Origin: Epiperipatus broadwayi
Lineage: Eukaryota; Onychophora; Udeonychophora; Euonychophora; Peripatidae
Assembly: GCA_028023455.1 (NCBI GenBank)
Contig: JAQFVV010006450.1
Span: 535,501 to 599,500, forward strand
Direction of reading: 5' to 3'
DNA: 64,000 nt
Program-made: the position numbers and the translations under genes
Notes under the pieces: model-generated
What the model saw: the letters and a program-made list of their open reading frames with translations, nothing else
Told to the model about the DNA's origin: nothing
Databases searched by the model: none
In this document: piece after piece, positions 46,603 through 58,636 of the stretch
Layout: every line of letters begins with the position of its first letter
Numbering within the stretch: the stretch's first letter is position 1

Positions 46603-46934
46603 ATATAAATACAATTTATCCAAACCACTTTGAACACTTTTTAGCAAAACCCTTTATTTGTACATATATATATATGCACCTACATTTCGACTGTCCTGCA
46701 GTCTTCTTCAGAGCCAATTTACTTTAATCTCCATTAAGAGATTAAAACAAATTGGCTCAGAAGAAGACTGCAGGACAATTGAAACGTAGATGCATGTAAA
46801 AAGATTAAAGTAAATTGGCTCTGAAGAAGACTGCAGGACAGTCGAAATGTAGGTGCATGTATATATGTACAAATAGAGGGTTTTGCTACAAAATGTTCGA
46901 AGTGGTTTGGATAAATTGTATTTTATATAAGACA
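46603..46934. mobile_element. Foldback element F2 with probable TSD
   Basis: Arms of about 130 bp: 46603-46730 and 46802-46931. The left arm runs ACAATTTATCCAAACCACTT, AGCAAAACCCTTTATTTGTA, CACCTACATTTCGACTGTCC, TGCAGTCTTCTTCAGAGCCA; the right arm is its near-perfect complement. The centre (46740-46800) holds an extra direct copy of the GGCTCAGAAGAAGACTGCAG segment. Outside are TGTAATATATT (46592-46602) and TGTAATATGTT (46935-46945), a likely 11-bp TSD with one mismatch. No coding capacity. Confidence 0.7.
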
Positions 46935-46945
46935 TGTAATATGTT

Positions 46946-49904
46946 GATATGATTGTCTTATAATGAATTTAAATTTTTAAAAAATAAAAAAATTAAACTA
47001 TTTTTAATCTCTTCTGCTAGAAACTTTCCCATATCTAAATGTAATCAGTTTATACCATAATTTGGTTAATTGCATAAATTTTTATTCTGGTTATTGGCTT
47101 AAATTTGAAAACTAAATTAGCTTGTTATTTTATTTAAAAGCCATTTATTAATATTTAAAAATCTCAGTCTTAAATGTCATAGAGGTTTTTTTAGTTAACT
47201 ATGATTAAACTTATATTTAGAGCATTTTAGGATTTTTGTGATAAATGCTATGAACATCCATTCTTCATATCATATTAATATAAAGTGCTAATTAAAATGG
47301 TGTTACAGTTCTAATCATTGAGATGCTAGAGAATTTAATTTAAGGGGAATTGATTGGCACTACCACCCATGATGATAAAGTCATGGTATCTTATTATCCC
47401 ATTACCTGTCTTTGAAAAGAATACACACACACATATATATTACATTCATAATGGTTTTATATGAATAACTTTTTTATTTCTATTTTTTTATTGCTGCACA
47501 AAACTTTATGATTGTTTTTTTTTTTTTAAATATGGAATAATGTATAGTTAATTGCCAATGTATTGTTTTTCTTTGATCTAGACTGGGTTTTAAAATATAA
47601 ATTATAAATGTTTGTACCCTTATTTAGTTCCTGTTCTATGGATTTTAAATAAGCAAAATCTTCTAATGATAAAACAATTTAGATCAAATATCTTTTATTG
47701 ATACCTATCTCTACAAGTGTCCTTTTAATTAATCATTGAAAAATAACTAAAACAGATTTTGCACTATGGCTAAAGAATTTATAGCTTTCCTGATGATACT
47801 TATAATTTATTTTGTCTGTCATAAGTGTCAACTTATATATATATATAAAGGAGAGTATATATATATAGGTCACACATAGATTCTGTTCTCATGAAAATTG
47901 AACTGATTTCTCCAGTAAAAATCATCAGGTATTTGAAAAAAGAATTTATTGTAGCGTTTTATTGCTCTTAAACTCAAGAAATAAAAAGCAGTAATTCCAT
48001 CATATTGTTCATTATATTTTAATGAGCAGCTTATCTATGTTTATTTATATATGAACAGTCATATAATAATAACTACATAAATAATAACAGTCATTTTTCA
48101 TATTTTTAATGCTTCTGAGAAGAATTACAGTCTTCTTTAAATTAATACTCAAATTCTTTTTTATCTTCAAATAATTCTTAAAAGATAAAAATACTTGAAA
48201 TGGTGAAATTAACATATTGACCATCAAAAATAAAATCTCTTTCTAGGATTTTTTTATTAAGACATCTATGACAAGTATGTTACATATTAAGTTTTTATAT
48301 ATTTATGCTATATAAAATTGTATTATTATTTAATAATTTTGATTGAATCTTGCATATTTATACTATTTTGCTTTAAATTGGTGGCTTTATTAGTATTATT
48401 TACATAGCTAGCATCTATTTACACGTGAATTTAAACCGTTAAAGACAGAACAAACAAAGGAATGCATGACAGATTTATTGGAGGAGGAAATCTTAAAAGG
48501 GTATATTGCTAATAATTTGAATAAATAGTTCTTAAGAGCTGATTGAAAGAAAATGGAGTACATCACTGTAGAAGCGATGTTTATTGAAGACTAAATTTAA
48601 TAATCCACATCAAGACTTTGATCTCAATAAAGAATAGAACTGTAACTAATTTAATTTTTACTTTTGAAAAAGTTTATTCCAATTTCTGTAATCCAATATC
48701 AAATGAAACTTGAAATTCATACAATTTTTATTATTTTATATGTATTAACAATCTCTTGATAATATTAAATAATGATTTATTCTTTTTTAATTTAAAAAAG
48801 GTAAAAAAGTTGACTTTATATATTTTTGATTTTACTAACTTTACCATCAAAAATAAAAGTATGCATTATATATTGCAATCTACTAAGGAAGTTATATGTT
48901 ATCTGATTTTAAATTAACAAATTACTATCTTATTTTCTAAATAATAACATAATGAATTATAAAAGATGGACCAAGTAAATATATCTTAAAATCAAAATAA
49001 ACAGGTGAATGCATAGAAGATTTATTGGAGGAGGAAATCTTAAAAGAGCATATATAAAACTTTAATTTTTGCTTTTGTAAAAGACTAGAAGTGTCAAAAT
49101 ATTTGCTGTATAAAAGAGTGCTAAATACTTGATATTACAAAATATACAGTTTATCCAAATGAAAAGATGATTGTTTTTTTCTCTGAATTGCCTTTTGCAC
49201 CATCTCTGAATAGTGTCATTCACTATACTAATTTTAACACTAGTATGTTTAAATTATAAATTATGAGGTGACTTTTTTTCACTTTAACCCATACTGGGAC
49301 AATGTCTAATATTAAATTTTGTTTCAAATTGGGCAAAACTGCTACTGATACATTTGAAATGATTTGTGGCAATAAAGCCATAAGTCACAAATTAAGTGAT
49401 TTGCAAGACTTTGTGGTGTGAGAGAAAGGATTGAAGATGATCTATGAAGGTGAAAAATACAGTCACTTTTCATGCCATAACTCATGACCCAGACACTGTA
49501 GTGCCTTAAAATGTTTGTGACAAATAGCTAACCTATATTGATTAAGAGATCACACTGCAGGTAGTTTTTTGGAGAGAGAAGCAATAACAATTTCATTAGG
49601 AATGATGTATATATATTTTGTTAAGTTTTAGTAAAGTATCTATCTTGTCACTATTGGAACTCAAGCATCATATTTAATTGTTTAATGTTTTATATAACTT
49701 GGTCTTAATAAATATATCTAAGAATACACAACTTTTTGGACACTTCAGATTCTTTATGTTTTTTTTCCCAGGGCTGATATTTAGAATTACCTCTTTCTGA
49801 TGTTATCTCATAATACCAAGTTTGTATATATGGAGTGGAATTTAACAGTCATAGATTTAAATCTCATTTATAATTACAAACACAATTTTGAATTAATTAT
49901 TAAA
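46946..49904. other. AT-rich stretch, nothing recognised
   Basis: A short direct repeat (GAATGCAT.GA.AGATTTATTG then GAGGAGGAAATCTTAAAAG) occurs at about 48461 and 49011, ~550 bp apart; its nature is unknown. Otherwise AT-rich DNA with (TA)n near 47833 and 47858. Confidence 0.4.
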
Positions 49905-50660
49905 TATTATCATCAACAACAACCATAGTCAATCTACTGCAGGATGTGTTTCCAAGTTCAATCCATCTTCTCCAATCTTTAGCTTTTCTTCTCCACATCA
50001 TGCCTGCACACTTTCTTATTTCATCCATCCATCTCACATGTGGTCTCTTTCTGGGTCTTTTACAATCTCTTGGAATCCAGTTTAAGATTTCAATTGTCCA
50101 TCTCTTATTATCACTTCTAGTAATATGTCCAGCCCAAGTCCACTTCGGTCTTTTAATTTTTTCAATGAGGTCAGTAACACCTGTTTGTTCTTTTACCCAT
50201 ATATTGTGTTTTCGATCTCTTATTATTACTCCCAACATGCATCTCTCCATACTTCTTTCAGTGGTCTGAAGTCTCTGTATTGGTCTTCTATTAAATGCCC
50301 AAGTCTCTGATCCATAAGTAAGAACTGGTACAACACATTTATTAAAAACATTCCTTTTCAAATACATAGGCATATTTCCTTTTAATATCAATTTATTTCT
50401 ACCAAAAGCACTCCAACAAAGTTTAATTCTATGATTAATTTTATCCATTATGTTTCCATCTGTATTAATAATCTGACCAAGGTATTTGTAGCTGTTAACT
50501 TCTTCTAACTCATCATAATCAATATTTATTTTCATATTTTGAGAAAATCCATTAAACATTACTTTAGTCTTTTTAACATTTATCTTTAGTCCTACTTTTC
50601 TACTTTCATTTGATAACTCCTGCAACATTTTCTGCAGATCTAAAACATTATTTGCAAAAA
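49905..50660 (-). pseudogene. LINE-2 C-terminal region, 250 codons open
   Basis: The longest open frame in the window. It begins after the RT catalytic box with ANNVLDLQKMLQELSNESRK, GLKINVKKTKVMFNG (motif D), VNSYKYLGQII (motif E), VLTYGSETWAFNRR, MERCMLGVIIRDRKH, KWTWAGHITRSDN and KRPRKRPHVRWMDEIRK. These are the standard post-RT motifs of RTE-like endonuclease-reverse transcriptases. It has no stop over about 750 bp, while the upstream domains have several. The apparent ATG at 50671 is inside the RT domain and is not a real start. Confidence 0.85.
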
Positions 50661-51420
50661 AAAAAAAAAACATCTACATCATCTGCAAAATCGAAATAAT
50701 TTAAATAATTTCCATTTACTTTCACTTCTTTAGCTTCCCATTTTAATCCACAAAATACTTCTTACAGCACTGCTGTAAAAAGTTTTGGAGATATTGAGTC
50801 ACCCTGTCTTACACCCTTCTCAATGTTGACTTTCCTAGCATCATTACGTAATCTAATTGTTGCATTTTTATAAATATTCTTTAAAATATGACAATATCCT
50901 GGATCTATACCTTGATGATCCAATGTTTTAATCACTTAAGAAATGTTTATAGAATCAAATGCCTTTTCATAATCTACAAATTCAAAGCATAATGGCAACT
51001 CATATTCATTTGTCCCTTCTATAACTTCTCTCAATACTTGGATATGATCTACTGTATTAAAACTACTTTTAAATCCAGCTTGTTCTCTTATTTGGTGGAA
51101 ATCTAATGTTCTCTGTAGATGAGTTGTAATTAACTTAGTAGAAATTTTGTATAAAACTGATAAAAGGCTGATAGATCTGTAATTTCTAATATCTTCTTTA
51201 TCACCTTTTTTAAATATTAATATTAATAGTTCATTCTTCCAATCATCTGGTATATTTTTATCATTTAGACATTTGGTATATAACTTTGCTAAAAAAAAAT
51301 CTATTTCTTCACCTGCTTCTTTTAATATATCAATTATAATTCCATCATTACCTGGAGTCTTTTCTTTCTTCATACATTTAATTGCATGTCTCACTTCTTC
51401 ACTTATAATTCTGGGCAATT
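50600..51420 (-). pseudogene. LINE-2 reverse transcriptase domain (broken)
   Basis: From N to C: ISEEVRHAIKCMKKEKTPGN then DGI, IPDDWKNELLILIFKKGDKE, IRNYRSISLLSVLYKI, EQAGFKSSFNTVDHI, CFEFVDYEKAFDSI (motif A with catalytic Asp), a TAA at 50936, VRQGDSISPKLFTAVL (motif B), a TAA, and FADDVD (motif C, FADD). Directly after FADD is a 15-bp A/T run (50656-50670) that expands the coding sequence with phenylalanines. Two stops and this run make it inactive, although the catalytic residues remain. Confidence 0.85.
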
Positions 51421-52019
51421 CAGAAGATGTAATAGAATATAGGAGGTACTTGTTCTTTATTACTATATAATTCTTGATAAAAGTCTTCTACCCATTTCAT
51501 GATGTCATCTCTCTTTTTAGTAATAATTCCATTTTTTTTTCTTATTGCAGATATAAATTTCCTACCAATACCAAAATGTTGTTTTACACTCTTTAGATTT
51601 TTATTATGTTCTACAGCTTTGCTAGTTCACGGTTATACTTTCTTATATCATTTTCAACTCTTTCCCACACCATTTTACAAAATTCGAGATATTCTATCCT
51701 TTTTAATGCATCATTTTTGTATATCTTCATATTCCTTCTTTTCTTCATAAATTCTGTAGTCTCAGTAGGAATTTTATTGATCAATGCTGCTTTTTTTACC
51801 AGCTATCTTTGTTGCAGTTTTTAAAAGTGTATCAGTTATTTTCTTATTAATTTCATTTAAATCTAAATCATGTTCAAAATCTACTAATACTTGGAACCGA
51901 TTTGTAAGTTCTAATTTAAATTCATTAGAATATTTCTGAAAATTAGGAATATCAACTGTAAATATTGTTTTTCTTAATAATTTTTGTCTCTCTAATTTTG
52001 CATTAACATATATTTTACA

Positions 52020-52705
52020 TCTTACTAATCAATGATCACTTCCTGTGTTAAATTTATTAAGAACATTACAATCTTGAAATATGTGTTTTCTGTTAGTCAA
52101 AATATAATCCAATTCTGCTGTACCTTCATTTGGATGCTTCCATGTCCATTTCCTTTTAACATTTTTCTCAAAAAAAGAATTCATAATATAAAGTTTTTCT
52201 TTTTCTGCAAACTCCACAAGTCTATGTCCTCTCTCATTTCTATTACTATAACCAAAATTACCTATAGCACTTTCATCTTTCATTTGTTTACAAATTTTAG
52301 CATTAAAGTCCCCCATAACAATTTTAAAATGTTGTTTACTCTTATCAAAAGCCTTTTGTACATCCATATAAAAATCTTCTACTACTTCATCACTATGAAT
52401 TATCTGCATTTCGTATCTGCTATTAAGTTGTAGTACTAATCTTGCCACTCTGTCAGATACACTATCAATCTCCACAATGTTGTTCTTCCACTTTTTATTT
52501 ATAATGAATCATACTCCACTTATATTTCCAATATTTGTGCCTTTATAGTAGAGTACATGTCCATTTTTTAAGTCAATTGTTTCTTCACCTTTTCTTCTAA
52601 CTTCACTAAGTCCAATAATGTCACATTTAATATAAGACAGTTCTTCTAATTCTTGCTATCTTCCTTCACTTGAAAATGATCTGCAGTTGTAAGTACTTAA
52701 AATAA
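52020..52705 (-). pseudogene. LINE-2 endonuclease domain (broken)
   Basis: The EEP-type endonuclease starts with LSTYNCRSFSSEGR (usually TYNVRTL), a TAG, then LEELSYIKCDIIGLSEVRRK (the catalytic Glu in SEVR), YYKGTNIGNISGV, a TGA, VSDRVARLVLQLN, IVMGDFNAKI (GDFNAKI motif), RKWTWKHPNEGTAELDYILT (W-T-W and the D-Y-I-L strand) and FNTGSDH with the catalytic SDH, followed directly by TGA where CGA (Arg of SDHR) is expected. The longest clean piece is 148 codons (52029-52475). All catalytic motifs are present, but three in-frame stops kill it. Confidence 0.85.
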
Positions 52706-53150
52706 AAAGTCATCATCAGATGACAGCCTGGATCCACAATCAGGGGATTCTTAGCACCCTCCACCTTCAGCCACCAACCGCTGCCTTGATTGGTGATTTT
52801 ACAGTCTCCTGGGAATAAGGGCCATGATTTATTTTTGTCTGTCATGATTATATATATATTGAGAAAATATTTATCATTTACACATATATTCATTCTGCCT
52901 TATCTGGCAACTAAGAAGAAAGACCCTGGTGTTTCTTGATCTTAAACTCAGAGGTAAAAAGTCAATAAACTCATCATTCTGAGTAATGTGTGTTGGTGAG
53001 CAGCCCATCCATGTTTGTATACTATATGAATAATCACATAGTAATAACTGCAACAACAAGAACGTATGGAGTGGACATTAGGAATTTGCCCTGCTCAGTT
53101 CCTATAAGACCTCCAAGAGGAATCAAAGGGTCTTCTTTCATTTAATAGCA
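52706..53150 (-). repeat. LINE-2 5' leader
   Basis: GC-richer sequence reading on the minus strand CTTTGATTCCTCTTGGAGGT, TGTCCACTCCATACGTTCTT, GGATGGGCTGCTCACCAACA and CTTATTCCCAGGAGACTGTA. Frames of 61 and 75 codons here are probably spurious or belong to a 5' UTR. The position immediately before the endonuclease and the composition match the 5' part of related elements. The exact 5' end is not determined. Confidence 0.5.
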
Positions 53151-53573
53151 AACTCCTTTCTGCAGCCAATTACTCAATATATTATTGTTTAAATTCAAAT
53201 ATTCTGTTTTTTTACAATCTCAATTTTGAGTAATTATTCAACTAATTATCGTTTAAATTGGAATAGTCTGTTTATTTTTTTTTTTTAAAAAAAAGAACTT
53301 TTAATTTACATCTAAATATTTTATAAATATGGAGCTACTTGCCAAGGAAAAGTTTTTTTGTATATGTGCATGTGGGCATCAAACATCATATGACATACAT
53401 TATGGTCATTTTTGAATCTTATTTTTTTGTGTGTGTCTTATGAAAATTTATTCAAAAATTACTTTAATTGGTATTAAAAATACTATTAGCAAGAACAAAA
53501 ATCTGCTCTGTATATTCGATTTGTTCAGTATTGGTTTGGCACTTACACCTTAGCAAACAATATGCAGTACTAG

Positions 53574-54427
53574 TTTAGAGTGTGCTCTCTGCTATTTTGG
53601 TTTCTAAGGAAAGCCCCAAATTCACCGTTGAAACATAGTTATGTTACCTGTAATTATTAAATGCTAAACTTAAATAAAGTATGGATATTTTTTTTAAGTG
53701 CAAACAAAACACAAATTAACAAATAATATTTGACAAAATAAATAACTGCATATCCCCCAGTATTATCTGGCTTGTTTAGTGCTTGTTTGTGTCAGCAGTG
53801 GTTTTGGGGCTTTCCTTAGAAACCCAAATGTATTATTTCCTAGGTTAGTGTAAGTAATTTTTAAACTATGTTTAATATGCTTTTTTTATGTAAGCAGTTA
53901 TTTATTTGTCAAATATTATTTGTTAATTTGTGTTTCATTTGCATTTAAGAAAATATCCTTTTTTTAATATTTAATAATTATAGATAACATAACTATTTCC
54001 ATGCCATTAATAAAATAGTTTTAATGAAATATCTAATTTTATTCTGCCACCATAAGCACATGTGTTATTCTTTCATACATTAATTTAGAAAATTTCAAAC
54101 TATATTGACTATGCTTTTTCATGTAAGGAGTTTTTTTATCTTATCAAATATTATTTTCTAATTTGGGTTTTCTTGATTGTGCTAGTATTTTTTTATTGCT
54201 AATTTTTTTTACTGGTTATTGATATTTTCTAAATACTTTTTTTTTGATTTGGCCATGTAAATCATGAATATTTAAGTCACTCCCCCCCCCCCCAGTCATT
54301 TTCTAATTATTAATGTTTGATATTTTAAATTTGCAGTATTATCTGACTCATTTAGCACTTGGTTGTCTCATTGGTGGTTTTGGGACTCCCCTTAGAAACC
54401 AAAATGGCAGAGTGATCTCTAAACCAT
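53574..54427. mobile_element. Nested GGTGC/CCATTTTGG-family MITE cluster
   Basis: Outer ends AGTTTAGAGTGTGCTCTCTG then CTATTTTGGTTTCTAAGG (53571 onward) and the complement of GGTTTAGAGATCACTCTGCC then ATTTTGGTTTCTAAGG (ending about 54427). A third end lies inside at 53775-53828 (GTGTCAGCAGTGGTTTTGGG then GCTTTCCTTAGAAACCC). A second inverted pair, 53638-53748 with 53895-53991 (AAATAATATTTGACAAAATA and its partner), surrounds it. Part of the right side is repeated at 54080-54180. Best explained by one MITE inserted in, or rearranged with, another. No coding capacity. Confidence 0.6.
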
Positions 54428-55715
54428 ACCTAACATGCTACCTTTAACAGATTATAATATTATTATTAATTATACAGATTCCTTTCTTTTGTGTATTTAA
54501 TTAATCTTATCATAGAATTATGGCAAATAATTGATGAACTCACAAAAATTGCCACTAACAAAAGATCATCTTTTTGACTATCAGTGCTTGATATATTAAT
54601 GTATAATAAACTGGAGGTTGGCTGAATGGTTATTTTTTATATGAGAGATAGATTGGCATTGTAATGAGTATTATTTTAAAGTTTGTTTAAATGCTTTTGG
54701 GGGGGAATTGGGTCTATAAATGATTATAGCACTGTTTTCAAATTTGGTTCTGTGAATGAATTTATAAGGTTATATATATAAGTTGTATTTTTTTTGTTTT
54801 GAGTATATTTGTTTTTGGTCACAATCCATTGAAGTTATATTTAATGTTCTTTAATATTGTCCATGTAAGAAATATTGTAATAATCGTGAACAATTCATTC
54901 CTATATCTATATTTTTCTTTTGGAAAATTGTCTTAGTCTAAAATGACTTGACTTGAAACTGCGTTAATCAGATAGTAATTGCACATATTCAATAATTGGA
55001 TCATTTATTGCTCATAAATTCATAAGAAGTTTGAACACTGGGAATGGTAGGTAAAATCAGCTACGATCTTGAACCTTGAGTTTTCCAATCTGTTCTTCTG
55101 CCACGTACAAAATCGCACATGTGAATATTGATCGAAAAAAAATTCAAAGTTAGTATGAAAAAAGAATGAAAACTTTGAAATCTGGATACAAGTTGGTAAT
55201 GGAGGCAGGGAAATGATTGAATAACATTTGATAGATGATGGCAAATTGAATGAAAGACAATCGCATTTTTACCATGCATTTTGTATGCATACACATACGT
55301 AGCTAAACTTATTTGCTTCTATATAAATATTAAAGAATCTTTTGATGCCATTTGATTAATAGAATTGCACCTATTACTTATTAAAAATATATAATAAATA
55401 CATTTTAAAGAAATTCACATTCTCTTATTTTCAATTAGCTAGATTGATTAGAAATGTTGCACAATATATGTATTTATTATTTTTTTATTTTAATTAATCT
55501 TATTATTTTGTTATTTACACATTCTCTAGTTAATACTTGTTTTTGTTCTGCATTTGTAATTATACAAAGAGCGAGAATTCATTAACTATTTACAATAATT
55601 TTACTAAACTATTTTTTCAAACACTATTTTAATATATAGAAGTTTTTTTTTCGAATTTAAATTTTTACTTCATAAGTAGTAACTAAGATTATTAAGAAAT
55701 AAAAGTTCACGTCAA
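54428..55715. other. AT-rich stretch, nothing recognised
   Basis: Includes a G run at 54701-54706 and poly-T tracts. Overlapping minus frames at 55020-55294 are not recognised as coding. Confidence 0.4.
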
Positions 55716-55724
55716 TTTATTACA

Positions 55725-55782
55725 AATGTGAAAACAATAACAACTCTCTCCATATAGTAGTGATCATGTGATGTGTTAGTGT
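55725..55782 (+). mobile_element. Mini-element, copy D (58 bp)
   Basis: Flanked by TTTATTACA (55716-55724 and 55783-55791). The body carries AACTCTCTCCATATAGTAGT then GATCATGTGATGTGTTAGTG, the junction form in which the left and right ends of copy B are fused. The first ~15 bp (AATGTGAAAACAATA) are diverged from the other copies. Confidence 0.7.
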
Positions 55783-55791
55783 TTTATTACA

Positions 55792-58636
55792 GATATGCAT
55801 GTTTATTTACAAGAGAGATTTTTTTTAAAAACACAACACCACCATAATACATCGTCACACCTTTATAATCTTTGGGGTTAAATAAATCAGTATTAGAAAA
55901 CTTCACTATTGATGCTTCATCATAATTGAAACAGGTGCTTAGGTTGAGCTAGAGTTACCAGTTGATAGTGTAATGTGATATTTAAACATTTCTAAATGAC
56001 AATTATTATTTTTAGAATACATCTTGCTTGCTTCACTTTAAAAGCATTTTCAAACACCAATTAGATTGCTGCAAATAAAGGAATCAAAATAATAGTTGTA
56101 AAGGAATGAAATGTATTGCTTCATAAGCAGGAAGTTATAGAAGAAATTACATTCACCTATGATGATCCTGGATTATGATTTAGTGACAATTTGATCATAG
56201 TCCTGATATGCTTAATATTAAGAAATCTATAGTCGATTTTATTAACAAGCATTCAAATAAAAGTAATTTAGAAATGACAGTGATGGTAAAATATTTTTGG
56301 CTATTATAGTTTGAGATTGATACCCATCTGAGTTATTGTCTATCTTATAGTAGCTACATACTCATTTGCTGATTATTTCTGGATAACCAGCTGAGTTGGT
56401 TGGCTGAAAAAAAACCTAATCCTGCTTGTAATTAGAAAAAATTTGCAAAGTTCAATTGGTTTAAACTTGAATCTTAGGCCATGATTATGGCATGTGATTG
56501 CTCTAATCTTGTATTGTGAGATTATTCAATTTTCTCTTGATATATATATTTTCTATATGAATATCAAATTCAATATTGTCGGATAAGATCAAAATTTTAA
56601 TTTGTGCAATATCAAACTTATAGTTTTGAACACTGACACTATAAAAATCACCACAACATGGATTTAATTATATTTCATAAATAATTTTATCTAAACTATT
56701 TATTTTTATTTTATATGCTTTTTATGAAATTCTTACAATAATATTTTGGAATTATGTCATTTTGTATTTTGTCATTTACATTTAACATTTACTCTTGGAT
56801 AGTCTTAGATGAATGTGTACCTTGCAAAATATCAGTAATAATATTTTGTATCGCATGGATCCTTTCCTCTTGCTTCAGAAAGAGAGAGAAAACATTATTG
56901 TATGAGGATTTTAAATGGAAAAACCTTCTAATCTACTCACTTGTTTTATTAACATTAAATCCTTGTAAATAAATGCAGTTTTGAAGAATAATATATTGCA
57001 TCATTTTAAGAACCAAAGTAAGAAATTTTTCAGGTTGTTTGGAAATAGGGTATTTGTTTATATGTATATGTAGATCTGTTTAACACAGTTATGAAGTGAT
57101 AGGATTCTGATGCATACATATGATTAAAATGTTAGTTATATAATTAGTTAAAGTTGCACTATTGACTTTAGCAAAAAACAGTGACTGAAATTTAAAATGG
57201 TGCATCCATAATGAATACTTCCTATGAGCTATAACTATGATGTTTTGAATAAAAATATTTTTTATTTACTGGGGATAATACTACTAATATGTTCACCACA
57301 TATTCAGATATTGATTTGATTAGGTAAGGTTTTTATGAAAATAAATTTATATAGGTCTATCTTCTTTTCCTAGAATGAACTTTATTAAACTAAGGCCACC
57401 AAAATAAATTCAAACTTCAACATAAAATGTGTCCTATTAGTGGTTATTTAAACTGAAATGAAATTATTATGTTTGGTGTGAGAATTGGTCTTCTTGCATA
57501 GCAGTTGAGTATGGTCAGTTGATCCAAAATGAGTTTGCAGAGATTGATGATAGGTTTTTTTTTAAATCAGTATAGCAATGGATATTATAGATGTCACACT
57601 TCAATTTATTTTTTATTTCTAATTCAATATAGAGTGCATTGAATTTTTTTATTATTATTATATTATAGATGGCACTCTTTAATTTCTAATTCAATACAGT
57701 GCAGCTGTGAATTTTATATTTTTGTATTTTTTATTATTATTGGAATTTTGTTAGCAGTAATTATTGTTATTACATATCTTTATTTGAAATAGATATATTT
57801 ATTTATAGCACATTTGTAGTGGTTATTTTTATTATTGGAAGTAATAAAAATATCATAAACGATAACGGTTATTGTTTGAAATAATTTTAAGACAAAATCT
57901 TTTATAGCAAAATTAAATATTCAAAAATGAATCAATATTATTTATTTAAAAAACGAATAAAAATGTTATATAAATATGTAACATTGAGCAACTTCTGTAT
58001 GACAATAATGAAAATAACATGTTAATATGTGTTTTGATATTATTGTGTTAAATTAGTTTATGTAGTATTGAATAATCTTAAATTTGTTTAATAGATTACT
58101 ACATGAACAAGTTATGTGGAATATTAATTTGCCATCTTCAGTATATATATAAGTGTGTCCATCTACCATGCTCATAAATGGAATTCAAATCCTGTCTGGG
58201 TAAAACTTGAACATTTTTTTTCAGGTTTCAGATATTTTTTTTTTGTAGCCATTCTACAACTAATTCACCTTGCCACCCAGTATTGCTTCACAAATAGCTA
58301 TCTAAAATATTTTTAGTTAGAGGGTAAAACAAGAATTAAAAACTCCACCAACCAGCAGTTTGTAGGCCTGATAAATGATGTTTGGTTTCTTTGTGTTTTT
58401 TATTGAGAGGATGAAGAGGCCTTTTATCTATTACAGACTATGTAAAGCTTGGTTTATCCCTTTACTGATATATTTTGTAGATGCTATATTTTACTCAAAA
58501 ATCGCTTCTGATATCTTTTTCCATAGGGTATACACCATTTGAAGTCAATATTTTATTAAAATAATTATTGGAATAAAATAAACATGAATGTTTCCCTTAA
58601 ACAATTTTATATTTGCACTTAAAACAATTAATTTTA
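55792..58636. other. AT-rich stretch, few relics
   Basis: A short local duplication (TCTAATTCAATA with GATGTCACAC/GATGGCACTC) lies at about 57586-57710. Near 58158-58195 a box-B-like GGAATTCAAATCC suggests a SINE relic. Frames such as 56754-56972 are hydrophobic AT noise. Confidence 0.35.

Larger units (their letters stand above)
49905..53150 (-). mobile_element. LINE-2 of this window: near-full-length RTE-like retrotransposon, dead
   Basis: About 3.2 kb on the minus strand with a GC-richer 5' leader (53150-52710), endonuclease (52700-52020), reverse transcriptase (51420-50600) and C-terminal region (to 49905). The order and motifs fit RTE-like LINEs with a single ORF. The 3' end finishes in a short GTTGTTGTTGATGATAATAT tail, typical of simple-repeat tails in this group. 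Several stops are TGA or TAG at places where CGA or CAA would fit, consistent with CpG decay and age. The nearest clade is inferred, not computed. Confidence 0.8.

Noticed and set aside
52032-52433. 133-codon plus-strand frame
   Set aside because: Antisense shadow of the LINE-2 endonuclease.
54290-54300. Poly-C run (also G or C runs at 4855, 15711, 18485, 63725)
   Set aside because: Simple homopolymers; unusual in AT-rich DNA but without associated structure.
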